Below are positions 43,994 to 53,318 of a stretch of 64,000 nt of DNA, piece after piece. The stretch's first letter is position 1. Each line of letters begins with the position of its first letter. A program made the position numbers and the translations under genes. Below the pieces are notes generated by a model. That model had not been told where the DNA came from. It did no database searches and saw only the letters and a program-made list of their open reading frames with translations. The DNA lies in contig JADIIM010000034.1 in assembly GCA_015351705.1 (NCBI GenBank), positions 20,802 through 84,801 on the forward strand, given 5' to 3'. The DNA is from Aeromicrobium sp. (GTDB lineage Bacteria > Actinomycetota > Coriobacteriia > Anaerosomatales > Anaerosomataceae).

Positions 43994-45091
43994 ATGACGG
44001 GGTTCAGCGGAAGCATGCGGGTGTCACGCCGTGGTCGGGTGACGTGGGCCGCGGTGGCCCTTGCCCTGCTCGTGATGGTTTCACCACTCGGCATCGCCGG
44101 GTGCAGTTGCGCTGTCGAGGAGGAGCCGGCTCCGGCTCCTGTGGTGCCGGAGGAGCCCGGGCAGCCGTCGGGCGAGACCGGTGAGCCGGAATGGTACGAG
44201 CAGGAGTCGGGGACGTCGGTGCAGCTCAACGATGTGTACTTCATCGACGAGGCCACCGGATGGGCCGTCGGCGGCGATGACGGGGGCGTCATCCTGTCTA
44301 CGAGCGATGGCGGTCAGACGTGGACCCAAAGGTACGCGCGTGAGGCGGGCGTGCTGTATGGCGTGTTCTTCCTCGATGCGGAGACGGGCTGGGCGGTCGG
44401 CGATGATATGGCGGTTGCCACCGGTGAGACCGGTGTGGCCAACGTGCTCAGGACGACCGATGGCGGCGAGACATGGCGATCATCGGACACCAACACGCTT
44501 AGGCGCGTGGAGGACGTGTACTTCGTCGACGCCTCCACGGGCTACTGTGTGGCGTGGGCGAGCCAGGTGTTCAAATCGACTGACGGCGGCGCTACCTGGC
44601 AGCAGCTCGAGCACGACTTCCCCAGCCCGTCCGATCACTTCATCGCGGTCAACTTCACCGACGCCGATACCGGCTGGGTGGCGGGTGGCGTGAACAAGGT
44701 GATGGCGACTTCGGACGGCGGCCGGACGTGGGTCTTGCTGGACCTCGGAGGCGACAACATCTTCCCGGCTGGAGTCCAGTTCCTCGGTGCTGACACGGGC
44801 TGGGTGGCGGGAAGCGGTGGGATCGCCGCGACGACCGACGCGGGCCGCACGTGGGTGGTGCAGGACACGGCTCACTACAACGCGGTCCACTTCGTTGATG
44901 CGGAGAACGGCTGGGCGGTCGGCGGTGGCGGCCGGATCAGTGCCACCACGGACGGCGGCACGACGTGGCTCGAGGTGCGCGGCTCCACGGCAGGCGGTCC
45001 GGCGCTGCATGGTGTGCACTTCCCCGACACAGAGAACGGCTGGGCGGTCGGTGACGGGGGATCGGTCCTGCGTTTCGGGATTCGACCCTAG
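43994..45091 (+). CDS. Ycf48-like propeller lipoprotein
   Basis: A 365-residue exported protein. The N-terminus is a lipoprotein-type signal (basic start, apolar core, IAGC with Cys37), then an acidic Pro-rich linker. Residues about 65-365 carry six or seven blades with the DGGxTW signature (SDGGQTW, TTDGGETW, STDGGATW, TSDGGRTW, TTDAGRTW, TTDGGTTW) and FxDxxTGWAVG strands, closely related in style to the propeller of the 34611 CWB2 protein. It is membrane-anchored instead of wall-anchored. The next gene (48 bases away) is a transmembrane kinase, so it might be an external ligand-binding partner. GGGAGG precedes the ATG. Confidence 0.85.
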   Translation: MTGFSGSMRVSRRGRVTWAAVALALLVMVSPLGIAGCSCAVEEEPAPAPVVPEEPGQPSGETGEPEWYEQESGTSVQLNDVYFIDEATGWAVGGDDGGVILSTSDGGQTWTQRYAREAGVLYGVFFLDAETGWAVGDDMAVATGETGVANVLRTTDGGETWRSSDTNTLRRVEDVYFVDASTGYCVAWASQVFKSTDGGATWQQLEHDFPSPSDHFIAVNFTDADTGWVAGGVNKVMATSDGGRTWVLLDLGGDNIFPAGVQFLGADTGWVAGSGGIAATTDAGRTWVVQDTAHYNAVHFVDAENGWAVGGGGRISATTDGGTTWLEVRGSTAGGPALHGVHFPDTENGWAVGDGGSVLRFGIRP

Positions 45092-45138
45092 GGCGTGTAT
45101 GCTGCCATCGGTGACCCGCCCACGGCGAACGGTGACCG

Positions 45139-47025
45139 ATGCCACAGCCAAGCGCGTCCGACCCGCACGAGCCTGGTACCGGCGCAGTGCCGGGATCCCG
45201 GCGCTCGCCGGTCTCGCGGAGGCTCATCGCACTCTGGGCGATCCTCGTGCTCGGCGGCATCGCTGTGGGCGTCGGCGTGCATCTGCACTTCCGCTCGGAC
45301 ACGCTGGAGCGCCAACGTGAGGGCATGCGTGCGACCGCGCGCAGCGCATCGGCCGAGGCTGCCACACGCGTCGCACGCTTCCTCGCAGACGGTCAGGTCA
45401 TGGCCGAGAACGCAGGGTATGCGATCAGGGTCGCCGACTACCTGGACGACCCGGATGATGCCGTGAACACCGGCGCTGTGCTCGGCCGCCTTAAGGCCGA
45501 GTACCGGTACCATGACTTCGCGAGCATCCAGTTGTTCGACGCGGCCGGTGCCGAGCGGCTCGCGGTGCCCGCACCGCGCGGTGATGACACGGTGCCCGCT
45601 GCCGATGTCGCCCGTGCGTTCTCGCGGCCACTGGAAGTCGCGATGCTCGAGGTCGGCGTGGGTCCGTCCGGTCGCGTGGAGGTGCCCCTCGTCGTCCCGT
45701 TGAGCGCTCGCCGTGATGGTGTGGATACCGTCGTGGCCGTCGCGGTCATGCACGCCGACCTGACCCGTGCGGTGTTTCCCACGCTCGCCGCGTGGCCGGT
45801 CGCCACGAGAAGCGGCGAGGTGCTGCTTGTGCGGCGCACAGGTGACAGGTACGCGATCATGAGCCCGCGGCGCTTCGGTGACCCAGGCGACGGCCCCATG
45901 ATCACGATACCGTCAGGGTTGGTCCACGGCACCGTTGCAGGCGGCGCGCTCGACTCGGGCACCGTTCTGGAGATGTTCGACTATCGCGGCCGCACGGTGG
46001 AGGGCGTGTTCGAGTCGGTTCCTGGCACCGACTGGCACGTGCTGGTGAAGGCGGATCGCCGGGAGCTCCACGCGCCGCTCACCCAGAACCTGGTCTACGT
46101 CTTGGTCGCCGTGGTGGTGTGGTCTCTCGGTGTCACATCGGCGGTGGGGATGGTGTGGCGCTCCCGCTCCTTCGAGGTGGCGCTTGCGCAGGCGCGGATC
46201 GATCACGCAGAGCAGGAGGCTGCCAAGCTCGCCGAGCTCAACGATCGGCTTGCTGAGGCGAGTGCGGTGAAGAGCACCTTCCTGGCGAACATGAGCCACG
46301 AGCTCCGGACGCCGCTCAACGCCATCATCGGGTTCTCAGCGCTGCTGCGCGAAGGCATGGGCGGCCCGCTGAGTGAACAGCAGCGCACGCAGGTGGGCCT
46401 CATACACTCGGCAGGCAAGCACCTGCTGGCGCTGATCAACGACGTGCTGGACCTCTCGAAGATCGAGGCGGGTCGCGACGAGGTCCGCCCCGAGTCGTTC
46501 GATCCCGCCGGCGTCGTCCGGGAGGTGGCCGAGTTCCTTGAGCCCCTTGCCGTCAGCAAGGGGCTCGCGCTGCGAACAGCGCTACCTGACCGGTCGTGCG
46601 CGCTGACCGCCGACCGGGGCAAGCTCAAGCAGATCCTGCTGAACCTTGGCGGCAATGCGGTGAAGTTCACCGAGGCCGGGCAGGTGGACATCTCACTGGC
46701 CCGGCACCACGACGGCATGTGTGAGTTCACGGTCTCCGACACCGGACCGGGGATCCCCGAAGAGGCCCTGTCCCGGATCTTCGAGCCGTTCGCGCAGATC
46801 GAGTACCCCGGCGAGGTCAAGCCTCAGGGAACGGGCCTCGGCCTGTCCATCTCGCAGGAGTACGCGCGGATGCTCGGCGGCGAGATCGAGGTCACCAGCA
46901 CGGTGGGGGCGGGATCGGTGTTCGCGCTGCGGATCCCTGAAGCGCCGTCCGGGTACGCGGACACCGAGGCCGCAGACGGGTGCGACGGTCCGGACACACC
47001 CGATGAGCAGGGGCGTTCCACCTGA
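45139..47025 (+). CDS. Transmembrane histidine kinase with Cache-like sensor
   Basis: A 628-residue kinase: TM1 (about 27-48), extracytoplasmic domain (50-310) with the pattern of a double Cache fold (IQLFDAAGAERLAVPA; VEVPLVVPLSARRDGVDTVVAVAVMHADLTRAVFPTL; MFDYRGRTVEGVFESVPGTDWHVLVKADRRE), TM2 (312-335), coiled coil, HisKA with phospho-His near 386 (MSHELRTPLNAIIGFSALL) and ATPase (about 480-605; NLGGNAVKFTE, DTGPGIPEE, GTGLGLSISQEYA). The acidic tail (PDTPDEQG) is unusual. It follows the Ycf48-like lipoprotein closely. Confidence 0.92.
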   Translation: MPQPSASDPHEPGTGAVPGSRRSPVSRRLIALWAILVLGGIAVGVGVHLHFRSDTLERQREGMRATARSASAEAATRVARFLADGQVMAENAGYAIRVADYLDDPDDAVNTGAVLGRLKAEYRYHDFASIQLFDAAGAERLAVPAPRGDDTVPAADVARAFSRPLEVAMLEVGVGPSGRVEVPLVVPLSARRDGVDTVVAVAVMHADLTRAVFPTLAAWPVATRSGEVLLVRRTGDRYAIMSPRRFGDPGDGPMITIPSGLVHGTVAGGALDSGTVLEMFDYRGRTVEGVFESVPGTDWHVLVKADRRELHAPLTQNLVYVLVAVVVWSLGVTSAVGMVWRSRSFEVALAQARIDHAEQEAAKLAELNDRLAEASAVKSTFLANMSHELRTPLNAIIGFSALLREGMGGPLSEQQRTQVGLIHSAGKHLLALINDVLDLSKIEAGRDEVRPESFDPAGVVREVAEFLEPLAVSKGLALRTALPDRSCALTADRGKLKQILLNLGGNAVKFTEAGQVDISLARHHDGMCEFTVSDTGPGIPEEALSRIFEPFAQIEYPGEVKPQGTGLGLSISQEYARMLGGEIEVTSTVGAGSVFALRIPEAPSGYADTEAADGCDGPDTPDEQGRST

Positions 47026-47107
47026 CTGATGCGCTGACATCGTCCGCGCCCTGTGGGATGATTGCACCGTTTGGCCCGGTCCGTAACGAGTAGAAGCGCA
47101 CGCCGCC

Positions 47108-48520
47108 GTGCTGTTCCCCACACCATCGTTCGCCATCTTCTTTGTGGCCGTGTTCATCGGCGGCTGGATGGTGTTCACCGGCAGGACCTCCTGGCGCGTG
47201 TTCGTGCTGCTTGCAAGCTATGTCTTCTATGCGTTCTTCGACCCGTGGTTCCTCGTGCTCTTCCTCGCCGCCACCGGTATCGGCTGGCTGTGCACGCGCG
47301 AGATCGCTGCCCGGGGGCCCGGTACGGCAGCCGCTCGCCTGGTCATGGGCCTCGGTGTGGCGGCGCACGTCGCGGTGCTCATCTGGTTCAAGCTCTTCGG
47401 GTTCTTCTCGGCGTCCGCCCAGACGCTGCTCACCACACTGAGTGTGGATGCGACGTGGACCGTGCTCCAGGTCGTCATCCCGGTGGGCATCTCGTTCCTG
47501 ATGTTCCGTGGCATCGCGGCGATCGTGGACGTCTACCGGGGCGATGCCGAGGCGCCGGAGCTGCTCGACTACGCGCTGTTCATGGCGTTCTTCCCGTACG
47601 TCGCGGCCGGGCCGATCGTCCGTCTTGCCGAGGTGGTCCCGCAGTGGGCGGCGCGATGCGAGCCGTCGCGGCTCGCGGCGACGCAGGGCTTCCTGCTGAT
47701 CGCCGGCGGACTGGTGAAGAAGATGCTCGTGGCCGACTACCTCGCGCGGGTCGCGGTCGACGAGGTCTTCGCGGCCCCGCACCTGTTCGGTTCCGCTGAC
47801 GTGCTCGCGGGGGTGTACGCCTACGCCGCGCAGATCTACTGCGACTTCTCGGGCTACACCGACATGGCGATCGGGATCGCGCTGCTGCTCGGCATCACGC
47901 TGCCGCTCAACTTCGACTCACCGTACGCGGCACGCTCGCTTCAGACGTTCTGGCGCTCGTGGCACATGACGCTCTCCCGGTTCCTGCGCGACTACGTGTA
48001 CATCCCGCTCGGCGGGAATCGGCGTGGAACGTTCCGGACGTATCTGAACCTCATACTGACGATGGTGATCGGCGGCCTGTGGCACGGCGCCGGGCTCACG
48101 TTCATCATCTGGGGCCTGCTCCATGGGGTCGGTCTGGTGGTCGAGCGGGCGGCGAAAGGCTGGTCGGCGATGCGTGAGCGCGTGGCGATACCCGCACCGC
48201 TGGCATGGTTCCTGACGTTCCAGTTCGTGTGCGTCGCCTGGGTGTTCTTCCGCGCGGACTCGGTAGGGACCGCGCTCGCCGTTCTCGGCAGGTCGTTCAC
48301 CGCATGGGACGTACCGGCCACCCTGCCGGCGGCGGTGTGGGTGCTCGTGGCTGCCGTGGTGGCGGTGCAGTTCGTGCCGCCCACGGTGCGCGAATCGCTC
48401 CGGGACACCTTCTGGGCGCTTCGGCCCGTCGCTCAGGCCGCTGCGCTCGCCCTCGTACTGTTCGTCGTCTCCGCCCTGTCCCCCGAAGGGCCGGCGGCGT
48501 TCATCTACGCGGGGTTCTAG
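47108..48520 (+). CDS. MBOAT-family O-acyltransferase (AlgI-like)
   Basis: A 470-residue membrane protein with about 10-12 helices. Seen: start FPTPSFAIFFVAVFIGGW, SYVFYAFFDPWFL (typical AlgI 'sy.FY..w.p.fl'), VVIPVGISFLMFRGIAAIVDVYRG, SGYTDMAIGIALLLGITLPLNFDSPY, FWRSWHMTLSRFLRDYVYIPLGGNRRG and the catalytic His in GGLWHGAGLTFIIWGLLHG. MBOAT proteins pass acyl groups across the membrane to surface polysaccharides or teichoic acids. It is directly followed (one base) by an SGNH-domain gene, the usual acylation partner. GTG start. Confidence 0.92.
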   Translation: MLFPTPSFAIFFVAVFIGGWMVFTGRTSWRVFVLLASYVFYAFFDPWFLVLFLAATGIGWLCTREIAARGPGTAAARLVMGLGVAAHVAVLIWFKLFGFFSASAQTLLTTLSVDATWTVLQVVIPVGISFLMFRGIAAIVDVYRGDAEAPELLDYALFMAFFPYVAAGPIVRLAEVVPQWAARCEPSRLAATQGFLLIAGGLVKKMLVADYLARVAVDEVFAAPHLFGSADVLAGVYAYAAQIYCDFSGYTDMAIGIALLLGITLPLNFDSPYAARSLQTFWRSWHMTLSRFLRDYVYIPLGGNRRGTFRTYLNLILTMVIGGLWHGAGLTFIIWGLLHGVGLVVERAAKGWSAMRERVAIPAPLAWFLTFQFVCVAWVFFRADSVGTALAVLGRSFTAWDVPATLPAAVWVLVAAVVAVQFVPPTVRESLRDTFWALRPVAQAAALALVLFVVSALSPEGPAAFIYAGF

Positions 48521-48521
48521 G

Positions 48522-49670
48522 ATGCGACGCTGGCGCCATCATCGCTACGACCTCGGGCCGGTCCTCGATACGCACGGGCCGTCACGCCCCGCGATGCCCG
48601 GCGAGCATTCGGTGCGGTCGGTCATCCGGGTGGTCCTGCTCGCGCTGATCATCGGCGCGGTGCTCACCGGCGACCGGCTCGGCGCGACCGCCCGCTCGCT
48701 GGAGTACGGCCCCGTGCGCACGCTCGCGGTGGTCGCCGCCACGCCCGCCGAGTGGCTGAACCATGCGCTGTTCATCGACCGCGCCCGTGACGGGCTGCGT
48801 GCCGTGCTGCTGCCGCTGCTGGAGCCCGACGCCGCGCTGGCCGAACGGCCACCGGCCGGGGATGCCGATGATGACCCCCCCGGGCAGGACGCGGTCGCGC
48901 CGGAGCCGCCCGAGCCATCGGCCCCGGCCACGGAGACGGCGCCGCCGGATGTCGAGGTGCCCACGGACGCCGAGGTGCCGACGGATGCCGCGCCCTCGGC
49001 GGTCCGCAACCCCCGCCCGTCGCCCGGCGATCCGCTCCGGGTGATCATCAGCGGGGACTCGATGACCGAGGCGTTCGGCAAGTACCTGCGCGCCGAGCTG
49101 ATCGAGACCGGTATGGTCGACGCGGTCCACGACTTCCGGTACTCCTCCGGCCTGGCGCGCCCCGACTTCTTCGACTGGCCCACGCATCTGGAGGCGGCGC
49201 TTCGCGAGCAGGACCCCGACGTGGTGGTGATGATGATCGGCGCCAACGACGGCCAGAACATGACCGTGGACGGCAAGCCGGTGTCGTTCGGGACCGATGA
49301 GTGGCGTGCCGAGTACACCCGCCGGGTGGGGCGTGCGATGGACATTGCGACCGGCGGAGGACGCCGGGTGTACTGGGTGGGGCTGCCGATCGCGCGACCC
49401 ACGTCGTACGCGGAGAAGTCACGGATGCTCAACGAGGTGTACCGCGCGCAGGCCGCCACGCGTCCCGGCGTGGTCTACATCGACACGTGGAGCCTGTTCT
49501 CCGGACCTGATGGCGTGTACTCGGCGTACCTCAAGGACGCATCGGGCGCCACCAAGCTGATGCGCAGCGAGGACGGCATCCACTTCAGCGTGGCGGGCGC
49601 ACACCACCTCACCGACCACGTCATGGACGTCATCGGCCGGGAGCACGACCTGTCCGGCGGCCCCTCCTAG
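48522..49670 (+). CDS. Membrane-anchored SGNH hydrolase (DUF459 type), acylation partner
   Basis: A 382-residue protein: cytoplasmic tail, one membrane helix (residues about 33-52), an extracellular Pro/Glu-rich linker (130-175) and an SGNH domain (180-375). Catalytic features: IISGDSMTEAFG (block I Ser), SSGLARPDFFDW (Gly), MMIGANDGQN (block III Asn), and DGIHFSVAGAHHL (Asp/His). The arrangement resembles DUF459 and AlgJ/AlgX-like proteins, which transfer the acetyl group delivered by the MBOAT partner onto a polymer. Adjacent by one base to the MBOAT gene. Confidence 0.88.
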   Translation: MRRWRHHRYDLGPVLDTHGPSRPAMPGEHSVRSVIRVVLLALIIGAVLTGDRLGATARSLEYGPVRTLAVVAATPAEWLNHALFIDRARDGLRAVLLPLLEPDAALAERPPAGDADDDPPGQDAVAPEPPEPSAPATETAPPDVEVPTDAEVPTDAAPSAVRNPRPSPGDPLRVIISGDSMTEAFGKYLRAELIETGMVDAVHDFRYSSGLARPDFFDWPTHLEAALREQDPDVVVMMIGANDGQNMTVDGKPVSFGTDEWRAEYTRRVGRAMDIATGGGRRVYWVGLPIARPTSYAEKSRMLNEVYRAQAATRPGVVYIDTWSLFSGPDGVYSAYLKDASGATKLMRSEDGIHFSVAGAHHLTDHVMDVIGREHDLSGGPS

Positions 49671-49676
49671 CGCACG

Positions 49677-50894
49677 TCAGCGGCGGGGCGTCAGCTCCGC
49701 GAGCAGCTCGAGCCAGTGCCCGAGCAGGCGAGTCACCAGGAAGTGCTCGCGGACGTGCTCCACACCGGCCTCGGCCATCGCCGAGGCGAGCGCGGGATCC
49801 TTGAGCAGCGTGACGACCCGGTCGGCCGTCTGTTCGAGGTCGGTCGGGTCCACGAGGAAGCCGCTCTCGCCGTCGACGATCTGCAGCGGTATGCCGCCAA
49901 CGGCGCCTGCGACCACCGGGGTGCCCTTCCACATCGCCTCGGAGACGGTGAGCCCGAATCCCTCGCGGAGCGACTTCTGGAGCACGACGCTCGACACACG
50001 CTGGAGTGCGTTGATCGCGACATCGCTCGCGCCGAGGAGGAAGATGATGTCGCCGCTCGCGACGAGCGAACCGGCGCGCTTGCGCACGCGCTCGTAGATG
50101 GCGAGCCCCTCGGGGTCGTCGGTGGCCATGTTGCCGGCGAGCACGAGCCGGCAGTCGACCTTCTCCCGCACCCGCTTGAAGACCTCGACCACGCCCTCGG
50201 GGTCCTTCCACTTGTCGAACCGCGAGACCTGCGTGATGAGTGGCTTGTCGAGCGGGATGTGGTGGCGCTTCATATACCGCATGACGGTCCGCTCGGGCAG
50301 TGCGATGTTCTTCTGGTTGAGCGGGTCGATCGCGGGGTTGATCACGCGCTGTTCTACGGTGAGGTCGGGGCGTAGATACCGCTCGTGACTCACGATCATG
50401 AGGTCGTAGCGCATGATGTAGCCCTTGAGGAACTCCCACAGGCCGGGATCGGGCTCGGTCAGGTCGATGTGGCAGCGCCAGATCCATGGCTGCCGCTTCT
50501 TGTAGAACCGGATGATCGGCAGCGGCTGAGGGTCGTGGATGATCACCGCGTCATGCCGGGAGATGTGGTTGTACTGCGAGAAGCTCTCGTTGGCCTGCAC
50601 GTAGAGGCGCTTCTTGTTGTCGGTCAGGTTCACCGGGTCGCCCTGCAGGCCGTTGTGGAACTTCTTGGTCACGCCGAAGAAGTCGTCGCTGCCTACGAGC
50701 ACGCGCCAGCCCGCGTCCACGCCCACGTCGTTCATGAGCGGGACGAGCGCGTAGAGCATCTCGGCCACCCCGCCGCCTTGCGCGGTCGAGTTCATGTGCA
50801 CGACGTGCCTGTCGTGCAACAGCGAGGCGCGCCGGTGCAGGTCCGTGATTATCACGTCGCTGACGATGCCCCGGTAGTCCTCGAGTCGCTTCAT
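49677..50894 (-). CDS. treT: Trehalose synthase, glycosyltransferase type (TreT)
   Basis: A 405-residue GT-B enzyme of family GT4. The N-terminus [44 protein letters not shown] and FFGVTKKFHNGLQG match the TreT/trehalose-phosphorylase group; later SRFDKWKDPEGVVEVF, LAGNMATDDPEG and KSLREGFGLTVSEAMWKGTPVVAG carry the nucleotide-sugar site (E-x7-E). TreT joins glucose from a nucleotide sugar to glucose, forming trehalose (reversible). Its ATG overlaps the stop of the OtsAB gene by four bases. Confidence 0.9.
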   Translation of the reverse strand: MKRLEDYRGIVSDVIITDLHRRASLLHDRHVVHMNSTAQGGGVAEMLYALVPLMNDVGVDAGWRVLVGSDDFFGVTKKFHNGLQGDPVNLTDNKKRLYVQANESFSQYNHISRHDAVIIHDPQPLPIIRFYKKRQPWIWRCHIDLTEPDPGLWEFLKGYIMRYDLMIVSHERYLRPDLTVEQRVINPAIDPLNQKNIALPERTVMRYMKRHHIPLDKPLITQVSRFDKWKDPEGVVEVFKRVREKVDCRLVLAGNMATDDPEGLAIYERVRKRAGSLVASGDIIFLLGASDVAINALQRVSSVVLQKSLREGFGLTVSEAMWKGTPVVAGAVGGIPLQIVDGESGFLVDPTDLEQTADRVVTLLKDPALASAMAEAGVEHVREHFLVTRLLGHWLELLAELTPRR

Positions 50895-53104
50895 GTGCGG
50901 TCACGCTCCTCGTCGTCGTCTCCGGCGAGTTCTCCGAGCAATGCCCGGACATCGTCCACGCCGCGCACCGAGTTGCGCGCATGCGTGGGCCCGGGCCCCA
51001 CCTTGATGGTCCACGCGTGCTCAGGGGCGGCGTCGAAGACGTCCTCATCGGTGCGGTCGTCGCCGATGGCGCAGATGAAGTCCAGGTCGTCCCGGCACAT
51101 CCAGCGGTGCGCCGCGCGTCCTTTGTCCACGTTGGCCGCCTTGACCTCGAGCACCTTGTTGCCGTCCATCACCGCGAGCCCCCAGTCGGCCACCACGTTG
51201 GTGAGTGCGTCCTTGAGCTCGAGGACGCGGGTGGCGGCCATCTCATCGGCGACACGGCGGTAGTGCCATACCAGCGAGAAGTCCTTCTCCTCCACGAACG
51301 AGCCGGGCGTCCGGTCCACGTACATCTCAAGCAGCGACGCCACGCGAGGCTTCCACTCATCGGACATCGGCTCTATGGTGACCCACTCGCCACTTCGGCC
51401 CCTGAGCCACACGCCGTGCTCGGCCACGATATCGATGCCGAGGTCGCCGAGCCACGACTCGAGCGTGGCGCGGTCGCGCCCGGAGATCACGACGACCTCG
51501 TTGGCGCCGTCGGCGGCAAGCGACGCGATGAGCGAGCGGACCTCGGCGGTGGGGGCCACGTCCTCGGGGCGGGCGGCGAAGGGCATGAGCGTGCCATCGT
51601 AGTCGAGCAGCAGCAGCCGGCGCGACGCGTCCCGGTACGCCGAGACGAGCGCCGCCCGCTGGCGCCGGTCGAGCAGGTGGGCGTCGAGCCCGGCCTGTGT
51701 CGCCGTGACCCGCTCAAGGCCCTCGAGGAACTCCTCGGCCCACTTCGTCACCGTGTAGCGCTTGAGACGACGCTGCATGAGCGCGTTTCGCTCCCGGGCC
51801 TCGGCGTCGTCCATGGTGAGCGCGGTGTGGAGCGCCTCGACCATCTGGTCACGGTCGAAGGGGTTCACGAGCAGCGCCTCGCCGAGCTCTCGGGCGGCGC
51901 CGGCCATCTCGGAGAGCACGAGCACGCCGCCCTGGCCGTCGTGCGCCGCGAGGTACTCTTTGGCGATGAGGTTCATGCCGTCACGCAGTGGTGTGACGAG
52001 CGCGACCTCGGCTGCGCCGTACATGCCGGAGAGCGCGTCGAAGGGAAGAGAGCGGTAGAGGTAGCGTATCGGCGTCCACTCGATGGTGCCGTACCGCCCG
52101 TTGATCGCGCCAACGAGCTCGTCGACCTCGGTCTTGAGCTGCCGGTAGGTCTCCACCCCTTCACGCGACGGCACCGCCACTGCCACGAGCGTCACCCGCT
52201 CCCGCCACTCGGGATAGCGTTCGAGGAACGCGCCGAATGCGCGGAGCCGCTCGGGGATGCCCTTGGAGTAGTCGAGCCGGTCGATCGAGAGCACCACTTT
52301 GCCGGCGCCCGTGCGCAGTCCGATGCGCTCTGCCTCGGCGCGCGCCTCGGTGGTGCGCGCGGCGTCGCGGTAACGCTCGTAGTCGATGCCCATGGGGAAC
52401 GCGTCGACGAGCACCACCCGTCCATCCACCATCAGGCGGCCGAGCTGCTCCTCGAGGCCGAGCAGGCGTCGGCAGCTGCCGAGGAAGTGGCGCGCGTAGT
52501 CGTACGTGTGGAAGCCGATGAGGTCGGCGCCGAGCAGCCCGTCGAGCACCTCGCGACGCCAGGGCAGTATACGGAAGATCTCGAAGCTCGGGAACGGGAT
52601 GTGCAGGAACCAGCCGATGCTGACTTCCGGAAGCCGCTCGCGAACCATCGCGGGCAGCAGCATGAGCTGGTAGTCCTGGATCCAGACGATGTCGCCGGGC
52701 CGTGCCACCTCGAGCACCGCGTCGGCGAATACCCGGTTGGCGCGTACATAGGCGTCCCACATCTCGCTGTCGAACTCGGCGTACTGGGTGAAGTGGTGGA
52801 AGAGCGGCCAGACGGTCCGGTTGGAGAAGCCGTGGTAGTACCCCTCGACCTCCTCGGCGGAGAGGAACACGGGCGTGCAGCCGTGCTCACTGCCGAGTGC
52901 CTCGCGCACCTGCGCCGTCTCTTCGGGGGTGAGGGCCGCGTCCTCGACGTCCGCCCAGCCCACCCAGCGGCTCTCGTGGGTCTCGTGGAACGACGCGAGG
53001 CCGGTGGCGACACCGCCCACCGAGGGCGTGAACGTGATGCTTCCGTCCTCGCTCCGGCCGATGCCGACCGGCAGACGGTTCGATACGAGTATCAGGCGTC
53101 GCAT
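50891..53104 (-). CDS. otsAB: Bifunctional trehalose-6-phosphate synthase / phosphatase (OtsA-OtsB fusion)
   Basis: A 737-residue two-domain enzyme. Residues 1-475 are GT20 trehalose-6-phosphate synthase: [88 protein letters not shown]. Residues about 495-737 are an HAD-type trehalose phosphatase: [12 protein letters not shown] (nucleophile Asp), [27 protein letters not shown] and [11 protein letters not shown]. It makes trehalose from UDP/GDP-glucose and glucose-6-phosphate. Start ATG 53104; upstream in-frame residues have no ribosome site. Probably osmotic or desiccation protection together with TreT. Confidence 0.95.
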   Translation of the reverse strand: MRRLILVSNRLPVGIGRSEDGSITFTPSVGGVATGLASFHETHESRWVGWADVEDAALTPEETAQVREALGSEHGCTPVFLSAEEVEGYYHGFSNRTVWPLFHHFTQYAEFDSEMWDAYVRANRVFADAVLEVARPGDIVWIQDYQLMLLPAMVRERLPEVSIGWFLHIPFPSFEIFRILPWRREVLDGLLGADLIGFHTYDYARHFLGSCRRLLGLEEQLGRLMVDGRVVLVDAFPMGIDYERYRDAARTTEARAEAERIGLRTGAGKVVLSIDRLDYSKGIPERLRAFGAFLERYPEWRERVTLVAVAVPSREGVETYRQLKTEVDELVGAINGRYGTIEWTPIRYLYRSLPFDALSGMYGAAEVALVTPLRDGMNLIAKEYLAAHDGQGGVLVLSEMAGAARELGEALLVNPFDRDQMVEALHTALTMDDAEARERNALMQRRLKRYTVTKWAEEFLEGLERVTATQAGLDAHLLDRRQRAALVSAYRDASRRLLLLDYDGTLMPFAARPEDVAPTAEVRSLIASLAADGANEVVVISGRDRATLESWLGDLGIDIVAEHGVWLRGRSGEWVTIEPMSDEWKPRVASLLEMYVDRTPGSFVEEKDFSLVWHYRRVADEMAATRVLELKDALTNVVADWGLAVMDGNKVLEVKAANVDKGRAAHRWMCRDDLDFICAIGDDRTDEDVFDAAPEHAWTIKVGPGPTHARNSVRGVDDVRALLGELAGDDDEERDRT

Positions 53105-53318
53105 GTGTGGACCCGGGGACGCGAGAGACGGCACACCGCCCGGCTCCCACAAGGTCCCCACCGGGCGGATCCGTACCCCAACCCTACCACAACGGCACTG
53201 CGCGTCCGGGCGTGGCAGGCCTCACGCGGCCGGTCGCGGCTGCGCCGGACACGATGGCACCGTCTGTGCTGCTTTGGCGCGTTGGATACCCGCGGGCCAC
53301 ATCGGGAACACACAGATA

